From Acanthaster planci (taxonomy: Eukaryota > Echinodermata > Asteroidea > Valvatida > Acanthasteridae), in NCBI RefSeq assembly GCF_001949145.1, contig NW_019091406.1:571810-635809 (forward strand): a stretch of DNA of 64,000 bases, given 5' to 3'. How positions within the stretch are numbered: the first letter of the stretch is position 1; the number at the start of each line of letters is the position of its first letter. This document shows, in pieces, positions 12,121 through 24,125 of the stretch. The notes under the pieces are model-generated. The model was not told where the DNA came from. It saw only the letters and a list, made by a program, of their open reading frames with translations, and ran no database searches. The position numbers and the translations under genes are program-made.

Positions 12121-12868
12121 AAACGTCAGTGCCATTCAGTGTCTTCATTAAATGCTGACTGGGGAACAGGGTTCCATGCACAAGTATTGTTAAACGCCGG
12201 TATCACCTTCCATGGGGCAACATTCGCTTGCAAAATAAAAGTCGTACAAAATGACACTTTTCCCCTCCTCGTCGTCTATTTTTATTTTTCCGCGATGACA
12301 CATGGTGGTATAGTCTTTCCATTTTTATCCTCAGGATAGACTGAACACATCAACCTGCATCAAATCATCAACCAGCCGGAAACGTTTCTAATTTTGTATT
12401 CTCAAACGAGCTGATGACTTGAAAATGAACGCACCATTTACACTTCGCTGCTATCGGGTGCGTCTTTCTTCGTCAATACCGCGGTTCTACACTGTAATCC
12501 CTTAATAGCAAATCGTTGTGCCAAGACCGCTGGTGGACCAAAATTGAAAGACCACTTATTAAAATACTTCTACAGTGACTCACAGTCTCATCAACAGACA
12601 ACAAAAGTGGTTTAGCGTTGCAGTTACAAGCGGTATACAACAGAACAAGGATTAAAGTGGAACCAGGAAATAAGGTTCAGGATTACTTTTAAAGTTTCAT
12701 TATATCGTCATTTTTTCTGCATTTTTCCGGATCTTCAGAAAAAGCTCGGTGCTCTTTCTCTGGTGTCATTTCACAGGGGTTTGTGTGTCGTTTTACATAA
12801 TAGACCGGAACTTGAACTGCACGGTGATTCTGATTGAGTGTTTGTAACGAGAGGACGCGTGAGTCAGA
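12121..12868 (+). promoter_or_regulatory. Duplicated 5' flank of lectin gene 1
   Basis: Shares long colinear blocks with the flank of gene 2 (19740-20420): GTCTATTTTTATT, AATGACACAT-like, CAGGATAGACTG, CAAATCATCAACCAGCC, CTGTAATCCCTTAAT, and near the ATG TGTCATTTCACA and TTGAACTGCACGGTGAT. A weaker copy lies at 31970-32420 without a gene. This is probably the promoter and 5' UTR carried along by segmental duplication. No certain TATA box was identified. Confidence 0.6.
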
Positions 12869-13639
12869 ATGCTTGAGACTGGTGTTGCATTGTTTGTGAT
12901 GGCTTTGGCAATCTGTCCCGCGGTCTTGTGCCCGTTGGGATGGCGTTCGGGTCGCGAATCTTGTTACCGCTTTACCCCATCACCAGCCAGTTGGAATGAT
13001 TCCCGCTGGGCGTGCTGGGAGATGGGGGCCGAGATGGCCGTTCCCTTGTCGCCCCAGGAAAACGAGCTCATGAGAGAGATGGCCGAAAGTGCAGGTCTTC
13101 AGAAATTCTGGATTGGCTGTAATGGCCTGGACGTCAAGGGGAAATGGATGTGCGAAGAGCAAGAGAAGGGAGAGCCATACCTAAAGTGGCGGCCTGACGA
13201 ATTGAATGTTAATGACTACCAGGACTGCGCTGTAGTACTCTCCAACAGCAAACGTGGTGGCGTCGTGAATGACCGGTACTGCACCCAGCTGATAGTGGCC
13301 ATGTTTGTCCGTCGAGGCCTTTGTGTCGATCACCCCGGTCCATCTACCTGTGAGTACCGACCAGCTCTTAACAGTTTCTACTGCTTCCCTGCAGACACCA
13401 ACAGACAGCTTCTCAACTCCTGCCTCTTCGATCACGTCATCAGAGAGTTTGTTACCGAGAGCAACCCCAGCTGCACCTCGGCCTGCATCATGGAGCCTGC
13501 ATGTCGCTCCTTCAACATCAAACTCAGTGACCAAGGACAGGCATTCTGTCAACTCAGTAATGCAACACGCTGCGATGACCTGGACAAGTTCCAAGACGTG
13601 AATTTTATCTGCAACTGCGCCCAGGAGTGCGTCGATTAG
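12869..13639 (+). CDS. Secreted C-type lectin-like + PAN/apple-like protein (gene 1)
   Basis: A single open exon of 256 codons. Residues 1-20 form a signal peptide. Residues 21-150 are a long-form C-type lectin-like domain: the N-terminal pair C21/C32, then C49 in helix 1, WIGC at 81-84, C120 and C138. The usual EPN/QPD sugar site reads WRPDELN (107-113) and the WND site reads VVND (132-135), so calcium-dependent sugar binding is uncertain. The canonical last lectin cysteine is Phe146, whereas both sibling copies keep Cys there. Residues 172-256 are a cysteine-rich module (C185, C202, C206, C212, C227, C235, C248, C250, C254) resembling PAN/apple domains, with SACIMEPACRSFNI. Expected to act outside the cell in recognition or adhesion, possibly immunity. 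It is the first unit of a tandem array whose period is about 7.5-8.3 kb. The start is supported by the aligned start of gene 2. Confidence 0.85.
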   Translation: MLETGVALFVMALAICPAVLCPLGWRSGRESCYRFTPSPASWNDSRWACWEMGAEMAVPLSPQENELMREMAESAGLQKFWIGCNGLDVKGKWMCEEQEKGEPYLKWRPDELNVNDYQDCAVVLSNSKRGGVVNDRYCTQLIVAMFVRRGLCVDHPGPSTCEYRPALNSFYCFPADTNRQLLNSCLFDHVIREFVTESNPSCTSACIMEPACRSFNIKLSDQGQAFCQLSNATRCDDLDKFQDVNFICNCAQECVD

Positions 13640-13667
13640 TCCCTATTGGCAGCCATACGCTCGGTCC

Positions 13668-13673
13668 AATAAA
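13668..13673 (+). terminator. Poly(A) signal of lectin gene 1
   Basis: AATAAA begins 29 bases after the stop codon. The aligned site in the broken gene 2 reads ATCAAA, and gene 3 has AATAAA at 29587-29592. Confidence 0.5.
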
Positions 13674-16600
13674 AAATAAGAGGAATCCGGATGGTATTAA
13701 AATGTCACCACACAAAATCAACTTGACTTAACTATGCCTTCAGAAAGCGCAAATCTCTCTCGTTCTACTCCTATCATATTTATGAAGTAAGGGGAGCAGA
13801 CAGTCCGTCAAGCAAACAGGGCGGTTTTCTTTTCACTGCTATTATTTTTGTCGCATCCGAACTTGGGCTAAAATTTAACTGGACGAACGACGCCACTTGC
13901 TCGGAAAAATTTTGTCTACTGAATACCACCACTGACTTTTTTTTTCATTAAAGAAGCGTTGTGTGCCCGGTTCATGACAATACGATAGTTTGGACATTGG
14001 TGTGTTTTATTATGAAATTATTCAATGTAACAATAGGAACAAACAGTAGTATGTTTTCCTTGCATAATTTGAGCGAAGACGCAGTCTTGTAACAGTTGGT
14101 GGAACACCGGAAGTTATTCTACAGAGTACAGATATTCCCAACCAATTCTGCACTTCTTTCATTAAAATTGCTTCAAAGAAAGTTTAATTTTGTCAAAGAG
14201 GGATCCCTCGCCTCAAATGTTGAATCCAATTGTTTAAATAACACCACTAGATTTCACTTTCAGTTCATTGCAGTTCACGAAAGAAAGCATTATTATTTGT
14301 CATTTTTATAGTAATTTTTGTCTCACTCCGGCAATGGCGTTGAATTGGAAAAGTAAATTCGTCTTTTATCATTCACTTTCGTCTTTCGTCTTTTGTCATT
14401 TCACCAATTTAGTCGTTAATTTTCGTCAGTGAGAAGAAAACGCTAAACCGCAGCATTTTAGGATGCATCGCATTCATTGAATTTCACGCGATCTTACCAA
14501 ATTTGCACGATAAAAGCAGTTAGTTGAATAATCATTGCGACCAGAAGATGACCATGGTAAACTTGTCTTTCAAAAACTCTTCAATTATGCCATTGACGAA
14601 ACATTCAAATGAAGAGGCACAATTCAAAGCCATTTCCGGGGCGGGAACTCACTTTCCGAAATTTGTATCCTTGTGGAGACATGGCTTTGTTCTCCAGTAC
14701 TAATTTGGTCGCGTGTGAAACGATGTATTCAAAATACTCCCATTTCAACATGAATCAATCTCCAGGACTGAAATTTCGACCGAATGTCCCTTATATGAAA
14801 CACTTCAATTTGCTACGGATTCCTACGCATTAAAGATTTCTCCTTTTTGAGCAATTTGCAAATATCAGTTTTGTGAAATCCTTGTGCAGACCCAGACACC
14901 TTTAGAAATTCCTTGCAATGTGGAGACCCATTCTTCGGGTCTCCACAAAATACCTTATTTCGAAACGAAAACAACGATAAAATAGGACGAATAAGATTTG
15001 TGTGCGTGTGTGTATGTGCATGTGTGAATTAAAATGCTTTGAAAGTAGTAGTATTACTTCGAAATTCGAATCAACATTTGGGGCGAGTAACCTCTCTTTA
15101 GCGAAATTAAACTTTCATTTAAACAATTTTAGATGATAGAAGTGCGTAAGTTACCGATAAAAACCTATATAAAATGTGTTGAATTTGGATTGCACTACTA
15201 CATGCTGTTTTGGTGTTACCAGTGAGCCAGGTTGTCGACACTTATTGAAACAGGACTTCATTCTGCACTGAGCGCAAAATGATACGATTATTTGAATATT
15301 TACTCTATATTGTCTAACCTTACCTGTGAACAAAACTGTAAATCGTAACGGTTCGTTAACAACCGTCAAATATTACAAAAAGAAACTTCGTTACCTTTGG
15401 TTTCGATTCATTTTTTTAAATACGTAATTTCTAGTTAAAGCTCTACAGCAGAAACATTTCAAAAATGGTGAAAATCACCTAGCACTTATTAATTAACTTT
15501 GGTCAAATTCAACAGAGAAAAGGCAAAATCGTAAACTGATAAGTGGAACTTTAAAGGGGACTAGTTTGTCCAAATATGCCACAACACCAGCTTAGAGTCA
15601 TCAAAAAATGAAGCCTGAGAGACTGAGGAAACAGGGTTTAGAACGCAAGAACTTTAGTTCTTTTGTACCAACGCAGCCTCAAAACTAGCAAAATGAAACT
15701 CACAGAATAAGAGCGATGACAGAACGACAGATTTCTGGCTTATGTTTTTCAAAATGTACACACTAACGTAGCACTAGGGCCTAGTATATAGGCATACAAA
15801 ACTAATGTCCACACTTCAAATAGATTATTGCAAAGCCAGCATAGAAAAAGTTTCTATGAAATCAAAATATACCAGAAAACGGGCAATTGTTTTAAATTAA
15901 ATAGTTGAGGATAGAAAACGGTCTACCGACATTTTCAAAGGGAAAATTTAAACATGCATGCCACGTCCTTTGGGAAAATGTGCTGTTGAATGAGAAATCA
16001 AGTTTTCAATGTTTCCATCGCAAGTTGCACTGATTAGACTAGAAATGGCATAATGAGGAGAAATTGCGAGATTTATTTACCCCTTGAATGATCTAATAAG
16101 TTCTTTTCTCGAAATGTCTGGAATGATCGCTGTCTATGGGCCCGCACCGCTGTAATCATCGCGACATACGGTTGTGCGCATGCGGAACCTAGAGAGTCTG
16201 ATATAGCGCCCTCTTGTGACTGCTGGACAGCACGCACGACCGTTACAAAAGGTCATTCAAACTGCGATATGAATAGGCCTACATTGTACAATTTTATCTT
16301 TTTCAAAGAAACTTATCATGAATAATTCGTTAAAGGTCATGAATGTTATTCAAACATGGCAGCCATTCTGTGAGATTAGCGATACTATTTTAGTGCGAAA
16401 TTTGTCTCCCAAAATCAGTGTACATTTGCTGCTATTAGGCCTATTGGGGTTTCTCTGGTAATGAAGAGATTGAAATTGATTTTCAAGGTTTTCAGGACAT
16501 TTTTATCCATCTTTCATAACTTTTTTGAATGCAGTTTATACCATGTCAGTGATGATAAGCTCATCAGAAAACAGTTACACACAAAGGCGAGTGAGCAATT

Positions 16601-17600
16601 TGGATTGATCATCGTATGATTTCAAAACTGATCAAATTGTCGCCAAGTACGGCATTTTCAGCATTATAGATGGAGCAAACATTGGGGATTACATAGCACC
16701 TGTTCCATTTTGGTGTAAAATGCACTTTTTGAGGTATACTTTCAATTTCTTTGTGACTATTTCTCCATGCTGAGACCATGGAAGAAGGAATGCTGAGACT
16801 CAATTATAAAACAATTAAGCATCAAGAGAAATTTGTTTGTCATTGACATAGGAGCAGTTCTTGTAATAAAGATAATTAAGTAACAAATCAATTAAATATT
16901 CATATGTAAAACTTTGACTCTATAGTGGACAAATTGTTTATTGTAATGTTCGATTTAAGACGATAGTATCTAGGCCTATAATTTTTGTAAATAAAGTGTT
17001 AGCTTCATGTAAATATTGAGGCCTAGGCCTATATTTTTCTGATAATAAAAATTCCTTTTAAATAAATATTTTTCATTGGTGTGCCTTTTTTTTAAGATAT
17101 GGATCACATGTGGTAAAGAAACCTTCCCCCCCTTTCCCGTTTTTAGTGTAAATATTGTGAACTACGGAATTCGGGTTGTATGGGATGCCCCGTGTAATTG
17201 TACATGTATATATCCCAATATACATGTGCACGTACTCTACGCGGAGTACTGAAGGACGCGGTGCAGGATAAGGTTTTAAAGCGGATGAGTTTTTGATTCT
17301 CAAATGATTGGAACAATACAACGTACTCCTGATTGAGCAGGAATGGCATTGCAGATGATGATGAAGCATTAAAGGCATGGTCACTGTTCTTGATTCACTG
17401 TCTCTGTTCATCAATAATTGTTAGTCTATGCCCCAGGGTTGTTGGATCTACTCGGATTTTAGGATTAAATGGCGAAGTCCCAAAGGAAAAACGTGACTTC
17501 ACCACCAACAGCAATCTGCCGTTACTGACGCTTTCAGACGTTTAGTTGTCATTGTCCAATTGCTATTGTCTTTGTTGTTGTTGCTATGGTGCTCAACTAG
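13674..17600. repeat. Duplicated 3' flank of lectin unit 1, with a private insertion
   Basis: Blocks repeat downstream of genes 2 and 3: TAGTTTGGACAT...TTTTATTATGA (about 13985, 21630, 29960), TTTGGTGTTAC...AACAGGACTT (about 15210, 21795), and TTTAAAGGGGACTAG with TGAAGCCTGAGAGA (about 15550, 22300). A segment at 17330-17600 returns at 23770-24020 (TTAAAGGCATGGTCA, CTGTCTCTGTTCATCAA, CACCACCAACAG). About 1 kb at 14125-15165 has no counterpart in unit 2. No gene was recognised. Confidence 0.65.
14919..14947. other. Perfect 11-bp stem hairpin
   Basis: TGTGGAGACCC, a 7-base loop ATTCTTC, then GGGTCTCCACA: eleven uninterrupted pairs. It lies within the segment unique to unit 1. It is not a histone-type stem-loop (sequence differs), and T-runs do not follow it. 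Confidence 0.6.
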
Positions 17601-17704
17601 TGTCATATAAAACGGTTTAAAATGAAGAAGGAATAATAAATTCTTGCTACAAGGACGGGACTCAATTTCTCATGGAGGAAAACTGAGTTACTAATCTGGG
17701 TACA

Positions 17705-18010
17705 GTCCACTAATTCAAGCCCCATTGAAAACAGTGTAAAATCAGCACTGTTCAGGGCCGAATAACATGTATTCCAACATCCCAGAGATTTCTGAAACAC
17801 AAATGAAATTATTTTCTGGTCCCTAATCTTTCAAATTTTTTTCTTTTTTTTTGTGGGTTAACCAATTACACTTTTTATTTTTCCCACAAAACAAAATTAC
17901 CCCCCGAAAAGAGATTTTCCGAAGTCTGATTGCAGCCATTTTTCAAGTGGCAACCCTCAATCTTCTTGGGCACTTAGGACCATTTTTCAGCCGTAGTTTT
18001 TAGCCAATTT
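17705..18010 (+). repeat. Interspersed repeat R4, copy 2
   Basis: Matches 11795-12100: AAGCCCCATTGAAAACAGTG, TTCAGGGCCGAATAACATGT, AATGAAATTATTTTCTGGTCC, CCCCGAAAAGAGA and the AGTGGCAACCCTC end. Confidence 0.65.
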
Positions 18011-18234
18011 GCTCTCATTATGAAAGCGCAAAGACCCAGGGAGTTGATCCTGGCAACTATTTACACAATCTCACCATCTTGGGGGCCAAACAATCTCCTT
18101 TTTCCAAAGATACTGTTGAGGGCACTTTTAATGCTAATGAGCTGGCCAGAAACTCTCACTTGAATTTTAATAGTGGTCTGCACCCATCTATGTTGCGGCA
18201 GTCTGGCGCCCTCTTTATGTACCGATATCAGAGT

Positions 18235-18425
18235 CATCCGTCTTAATGGGCCTTGAGGTGAACCAAGAGAGGGCGCTATTTCCTTAGCAACGGGGGCTCC
18301 TTTGGTACTAACAGCGCTAGTGCATCGCTGGTTCACGAACGATTTCGAAACGCAAGCGTTGCGGTTGCATCGCTACCAACAAAATGAATCCACGTACTCC
18401 CAACCAACGTGGCTCTTTTCAACCA
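18235..18425 (-). repeat. Interspersed element R3, inverted copy
   Basis: The minus strand reads GTTGGGAGTACG, GAAATCGTTCGTGAACCAGC, ACCAAAGGAGCCCCCGTTGC, then GCGCCCTCTCTTGG, matching the plus-strand R3 copies at 1093 and 11620. Confidence 0.65.
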
Positions 18426-19739
18426 CATGATAAGGTGCATGGGCGTAAATCCCGGGATAGGGGTATGTTTCCCCCCATGCGCACTTTTGGAGGTGGGATG
18501 ATGGGCTTATTGAATCATCCCCAGCTTTTTGTTATGAGCAAAGAATTGTAAAGAACTTTTAGGATTTCCGAACGACTAAAATGATTGCAATATCACTAAA
18601 AATGGAAAACAAATTTATAAAGCCACAAATATGTCATTCTGATGTAAGATTCTGCATACATTTACACACATTAGAGATGTACATCTTTGTCATGAACATT
18701 GCCCCCTATATGATGTGAATGGTGTAGCCCCTCCCCCCGCCACATTTCTGTGGCCAGGCAACCCATGCCCCCCCCCTTTCCAGCACAGATTTACGCCACT
18801 GAGTGTTTCTGCGAGACGCTGATACGGGTGCGCAACACCACTTCAAGCCAAACTGAAAATAGTGTAAATTACCAAAAAATTCATCTCCATTTCTCGTCAA
18901 GTTTTGGTGATTTGGCCAATTCACACCAAGACACAGTCACCTCCTGAAAAGTGAGAGGGCTTAGGTACCAAGCCTGCAACAGTCAATTTACTGAAATAAT
19001 ATTCCTTTACATTCTCAGGAACCCTCCTCATGTTTTCAGAAAACGCGACAAGAATAGTATGGGAAAGTCTTCTACAACATTTGACGACAGGTGAGGTAAT
19101 GTTGCTAAACATGTAAAAGTAAGAATACTTAGAATAGGCTTTTCTTGTGACATTTGAGCTGTTGATGCAAAGTACATGTGCATGCATCACAAAAAATGCA
19201 GTTGCTCCTAGAATGTCATTCTCACAGCATCCATCGCCAATTTGAAAGAAAGTGAGAAAATGTCACGCCGTGATCATCGATGATGGCGCGGATTTAAAAG
19301 AGGCTTGATTAAACTTAACTTTTCGCAACGTGAAGATGTGATATTCAGTGACGTTTGTCAATGCCACAACGACCACCATCATCAATAGCGTACAAGGACC
19401 ATGTCGTGTGACGGGAATTCACATACGGAGTATGACAGTATATGTTATCTTGTTTATCGCAAGCCTCAATTACTTTGCGTGTATCCTGGAACATTCATAA
19501 TTCGAAAAAAGGTCAAAATATTTATTTTTTGCGCTTGTTAGATATATATATATATTTAAGTTTGTACATGCCGATCCAGACGTTTGTGCACGTACGGTGG
19601 CTTTTTTTATTTTCACTTATTTAACATAATTTTGTTGAAATTTTCAGAGATATTTTGAACCCAAATAAATGCATTGCTATCAAAATTTGGTGGTTAACGA
19701 AAAGGTCTGGTCTTTTCCATTCGTACGGGCCTATACTTA
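18426..19739. repeat. Spacer between lectin units 1 and 2, with a partial R4 copy
   Basis: A weak R4 copy spans about 18835-19060 (CTTCAAGCCAAACTGAAAAT, GATTTGGCCAATTCACAC, CACCTCCTGAAAAGTGAGAG, CTCAGGAACCCTC). The remainder shows no gene. Confidence 0.45.
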
Positions 19740-20420
19740 ATGCCCCTTGGGGGAGGGGTTGCATGCACTCGTATTTCTAAACAGATCTAACACCTTCATT
19801 CGGGTAACATTCTGTATGCTGTATAAAAAGTTTGGACGGTCTCGTAAAAAATCCCAGTTTGTTCATCCTCCGCGTCTATTTTTATTCTTTTTCAATGACA
19901 CATCTTGGTGTGGCCTTTCCGTTTTCATCTTCAGGATAGACTGCATATATCACATGACTGCGTCAAATCATCAATCAGCCAGAAACGTTTCAATTTTTGT
20001 AATCTCAAACATGCTGATTACGTGGAAATGAAGCTGTCATTTACACTTCATCGCTATCGAGTGCTTCTTTCTACCCTGTAATCCCTTAATTGCAAATCCT
20101 GCTAGACACGAACGTTTTGCATACACCTCTGGTTGGGGTAAGTTGGAAATTCAGTCCTTATAATGATCCTACACTGAGCCACAGTCTCATCCCCACACAA
20201 CCACACGGTTTAGCACTGCAACTACAAGCAGTATTATTGCAAGAAAGTTTGATTATACCGTCATCTTTGCATTTGCCAGAGTTCACGAAAAAAGGTCGGT
20301 GTTCCTACTCTGGCGTCATTTCACATGCGTTTGTGGTTTGTGTTTACAGTACAGCCGAGCTTGAACTACACGGTGATTTTGACCGATTGTTTCTGTGACG
20401 AAAAGACGAGTGAAATCGAA
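19740..20420 (+). promoter_or_regulatory. Duplicated 5' flank of lectin gene 2
   Basis: Colinear with 12121-12868; close to the start codon it keeps TGGCGTCATTTCACA, TTGAACTACACGGTGAT and GACGAGTGA. It lacks about 40 bases present in unit 1 near 12660-12700. Confidence 0.6.
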
Positions 20421-21187
20421 ATGTTCGACATTGGTGTTGCGTTGTTTGTGGTGGTCCTGGCGATCCGCTCCGTCGACTCGTGCCCCGTTAGGGTGGCACT
20501 TTGCTCATGGCTCTTGTTATCGCCTTACCCTGTCGAATGCCAGCTGGCATGAATCCCGCTCGGCATGCTGGGGGATGGGGGCCAAGATGGCCGTTCCCTT
20601 GTCGGCCGAGGAAAAGGAGTTCATGAAAGTGATTGGCCAGAGAGCGGGCTTAAAGATATTCTGGGTTGGCTGTACCGACCAGGACGTCGAAAAGACATGG
20701 GTGTGCGAAGAGCAAGGAAAGGGAGAGCCATACCTCCACGGGCGGACTGGCTTACCAAGAGAAGATGACAACCAGAATTGTGCTGTATCACTCGCCAGAC
20801 GTGGTGGCGTCTTGGATGACCATCTTTGCGACGACCCGAATGTGGCCATGTGCGTCCGCCGAAAGCTTTGTGTCGATCGCCGTGGTCCATCTACCTGTGG
20901 TTACCGACCACCTCTTATCAGTCGCTACTGCTCTCGCTACAAACACCAACGGACAGCTTGTGAACAACTTCTGCCTTCTCGATCATATCATCAAGGAGTT
21001 TGTTAACAAGAGCAACCCCAGCTGTTCCTCGGCCTGCATCATGGAGCCTGCGTGTCGCTCCTTCAACATCAAGTACAACGACCAAGGACAGAAAATCTGT
21101 CAACTCAGTGATGCGACCCGCTGCGATGACCCAGATAAGTTCCAAGGCGTGGATATTGTCTGCAACTGCCAAGAATGCGTCGATTAG
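20421..21187 (+). pseudogene. Frameshifted C-type lectin-like + PAN/apple-like copy (gene 2)
   Basis: Clear paralogue of gene 1 over its whole length, but needing three frames. The signal peptide runs from ATG at 20421; one extra base in the C-run at 20483-20486 shifts the frame just before the lectin domain. The lectin domain then reads through all canonical cysteines, including the final one (VAMCVRR) that gene 1 lacks, and has LDD where gene 1 has VND. A second single-base gain at about 20925-20945 ends that frame at 21006, and the PAN-like tail continues in a third frame to 21187. The poly(A) site aligned with gene 1 is mutated to ATCAAA. Either a recent pseudogene or, for one or both shifts, an assembly error; the first lies in a homopolymer. 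Apart from the two shifts no internal stop is seen, so the decay is young. Confidence 0.75.
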
Positions 21188-22101
21188 TTGCGAACATTTT
21201 CAGCCATACGGATAGTCTGATCAAACAAGGAGGAATGCAAATGGTATGAAAGTGTTAACTCTTGTCACCATGCAGTCGGCTGGTTGTCAAGATCAACCAG
21301 AACTATTGTGCCTTGCACTGCTTGACAGACTCGCAAATCTCCCTCTTTCGACTTTATAGAGATAGGACAATCCTTGATACAAACAGGGCGGCTCTCTTAA
21401 TACTGCGGCTATGCTTCTCAACAACGTGTCGTCCACATGTGTAGCGTCTTGCGTCAAACTGTTGTCTTTCACTGTTAGGCCTATTATCATTCTCACATCT
21501 TATCTTACACTAAAAGTGGATAAAGTACGAACGACGCAACGTTCTCTGAAAAAGTTGTCAAGTGATTATCGCGGCTGACCTTTTCTTCAAAGGAACAATG
21601 CATGACTGGCTCATGAAAATACACTAGTTTGGACATCGAATGTGTGCTTTATTATGATATTCCATCTAATAATTAGAAAAGTGCTTTTTTCCTCGCATAA
21701 TTTGAACACAGATGCCGTCTAAGTTAGTGGGTTTTCAGAATATTCTTCTGCAAAGTACAGAATGTGGCGAACTTTGATTTTACACCTTTTTTGTTGCTTT
21801 GGTGTTATGTGTGTCAGGGAACCAGGCTGTAAATACTAATTAGTGAAACAGGACTTTATTCTGGTGATGATACATTAATGATATATTAATTGTTTGCATA
21901 TTCACTCCACGCTGCTCTGGCCTCACCTGTGAATAAAATTGTAAACATAAATTCACCAAATAGCTCAATACAAAATTCGTTAGCTTTAGTGAATAAAAAT
22001 AACACGTTTGCTTTCGGGTCCATTTAATACAAATAAGTTCTCTTGGAAGCTGTGAGAGTAACAGAAATATTTCAAAGAAGGTGAAAATTCACCTGGCACT
22101 T

Positions 22102-22241
22102 ATAGAAGTTCTGCATGGCAGCCATCTTTCCGATAACTGCTTTTGGAGCGGAGGGGTATATAGTACAAAAGGTCTACTCGTGTGTATCCATGTGGAACAA
22201 AAGCTCTTGCCGGCAAAATGGCTGCCACGCAGAACCTCTAT
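22102..22241. mobile_element. MITE with about 24-bp terminal inverted repeats (family R6)
   Basis: The left end ATAGAAGTTCTGCATGGCAG and the complement of the right end (ATAGAGGTTCTGCGTGGCAG) agree at all but two positions and extend into CCAT. The right half resembles the element at 63699-63818, sharing CATGTGGAACAAAAGC-like and GGCAAAATGGCTGCC-like segments. Confidence 0.7.
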
Positions 22242-23303
22242 TACTAGCATTTGATAGATTAAACAGAGAAAAGGCAAAAGCGTAAACTGATGAAGTATGA
22301 CTTTAAAGGGGACTAGGGCCTACATGAAGCACGTTTATCCAAATTTTCCACAACTCAAGTCTGGATTCATTAAAAATACACTGAATGAAGCCTGAGAGAT
22401 TGAGGAAACGGGGTGAAGAAACGTAGGAACTTGAATTTACCAACCCAGCCTCCAAACTAGCATAAAACTCACAGAATAACAGCAATGACAGAATGATGGA
22501 TCTATTTTCAAAATGTATACCTAAACGAAGCACAAAAACGTGTGCATGCGGATTCTTTTTCAATTAATATTGTAGGTAAACAAGAATAAGGTCACAACTT
22601 CAAATAGACTATTGCAAAGCCAGCGTCGAAGGCGCTTATTTGAATTCAAAATATCCAGAAAAGGGGCTGTAATCTTAAATAGTTGAGTATGGTAATGTGG
22701 AGATCCGGGGCATATTAAATTAACATAATTTATGAAGGTGACGTCATCGTGGCCTACGCGCTGAAACCCGCACGCGGAGTCTTTTGTTTTGCATTCTGAA
22801 GATCATGGCTGACGTCTTCTGCTGAGCCTTCAAACAAGCCAACAAGTTTTGATGCTAAAACCCCGGAAAACCGAGAGTTTCCAGCTTGGGTGGGAACCCA
22901 CACTTAAATAGATTATCCCTGAACAGTCAAGGTGGGTTTAGTTTAAAAGGAATTAGTGGTAACTTTCCGGAAAACTTTATGTATCGGTACGATCTACCAA
23001 ACACTTGAAGCTGCCTGTATAACGTTACATGTCTGTACATGTACTTGATGGCAATAGCCTTTACATGACTAAAGACGTCCGTTATTCTTTCAATTGTACA
23101 GGGTTTCTTTTATACTTGTAACTTTTCGTCATTTGGGATTTTCGACTGGGGCGCAACCTGTCCTTTCCACTGCTACTTTGGGACTGGTCAGCTGGTGTGA
23201 TCTTTGTGATGGAATAAATAGATGCACGAATACTTGTAAAGACGAGAAGTCTGGGGTCGTTATTTCGGCATGTTAAGTCTCCCTTCATCCTCCTCCTTCA
23301 CCC

Positions 23304-23481
23304 ATATGCAGCAAGACGGAGAGAACCCCCCCCCTGCTTTGTGTTGGTCATTGTCTCGCAGGAATCTGGGGAATTCCTTTCAGACATCTTGGGGGGATGT
23401 GTTAAGTAACAATAGTCTGGAATGTGTATAGGGATTGGACATGTTGGGGGTACCCATCGGTCTCATTTCTTGCTGGGTATA
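23304..23481 (+). mobile_element. MITE family R1, full-length copy
   Basis: About 178 bp, close to identical over its length to 41768-41951. Ends: ATATGCAGCAAG at the left and CTTGCTGGGTAT at the right, imperfect inverted repeats of each other, with GAGAC/GTCTC continuing inwards. Internal landmarks: TTTGTGTTGGTCATTGTCTC, AATTCCTTTCAGACATCT, AGTCTGGAATGTGTATAGGG. No open frame, so non-autonomous. Confidence 0.8.
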
Positions 23482-24125
23482 CCTTCACCGGTGGACGAAT
23501 CACCCCCTGATAGTTGAAGGCAGGGCTGGACCACTACAGTAAACTGTGACTGGGTATGAACTGCACCAACCATACGCTGCGGGTAAGATCACCGTAAAAT
23601 ACTGAGTCACTGACACCTCTCATAATTTACGGAGCATTGCGATTGCTGATTGGTCGATATGACTAAGTTTTTTCACTGTTGTATAGCGAACAGAACTTCT
23701 GTGGGGAAAGTCGCTGTGGTGTATGGTTTTAGGCAGACGATAGCTTGAAGTTTAAGTGATTATGTGCTCTTGATTTTGAAGGAATGGCATGGCGAATGAT
23801 GAGAATGGTTAAAGGCATGGTCAGTGTTTTTGATTTACTGTCTCTGTTCATCAAGAATTGTCAGTCTTTGTCTTAGGGTTTGATCTATTTGGAGTTTAGG
23901 ATTCAAGGCAAGGTGCGGAGGGAAAGACGTGACTCCACCACCAACAGTAATTTGCCGTTACTGCTGCAGACTTCCTTATATAGTTGTTATTCTCCAATCG
24001 CCATTTATTGTGTCACTCTTGTGACTGCTGTTCCGTCTTTGTTGTTGCTATTGGTGTTTTGCTGTTGTAGAAGTGTGTTATCGCTGTTGTCGTCAGTTCA
24101 ACATAAAAAAGCCAATGAAATCGTT

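Larger units (their letters stand above)
21188..24125. repeat. Duplicated 3' flank of lectin unit 2
   Basis: Shares the unit 1 blocks listed for 13674-17600. It also contains an R6 inverted-repeat element (22102-22241) and an R1 MITE (23304-23481) that unit 1 does not have at the same place. No gene was recognised. Confidence 0.65.

Noticed and set aside
14919-14947. Histone-type 3' stem-loop
   Set aside because: Stem and loop differ from the histone consensus, and no histone gene is nearby.
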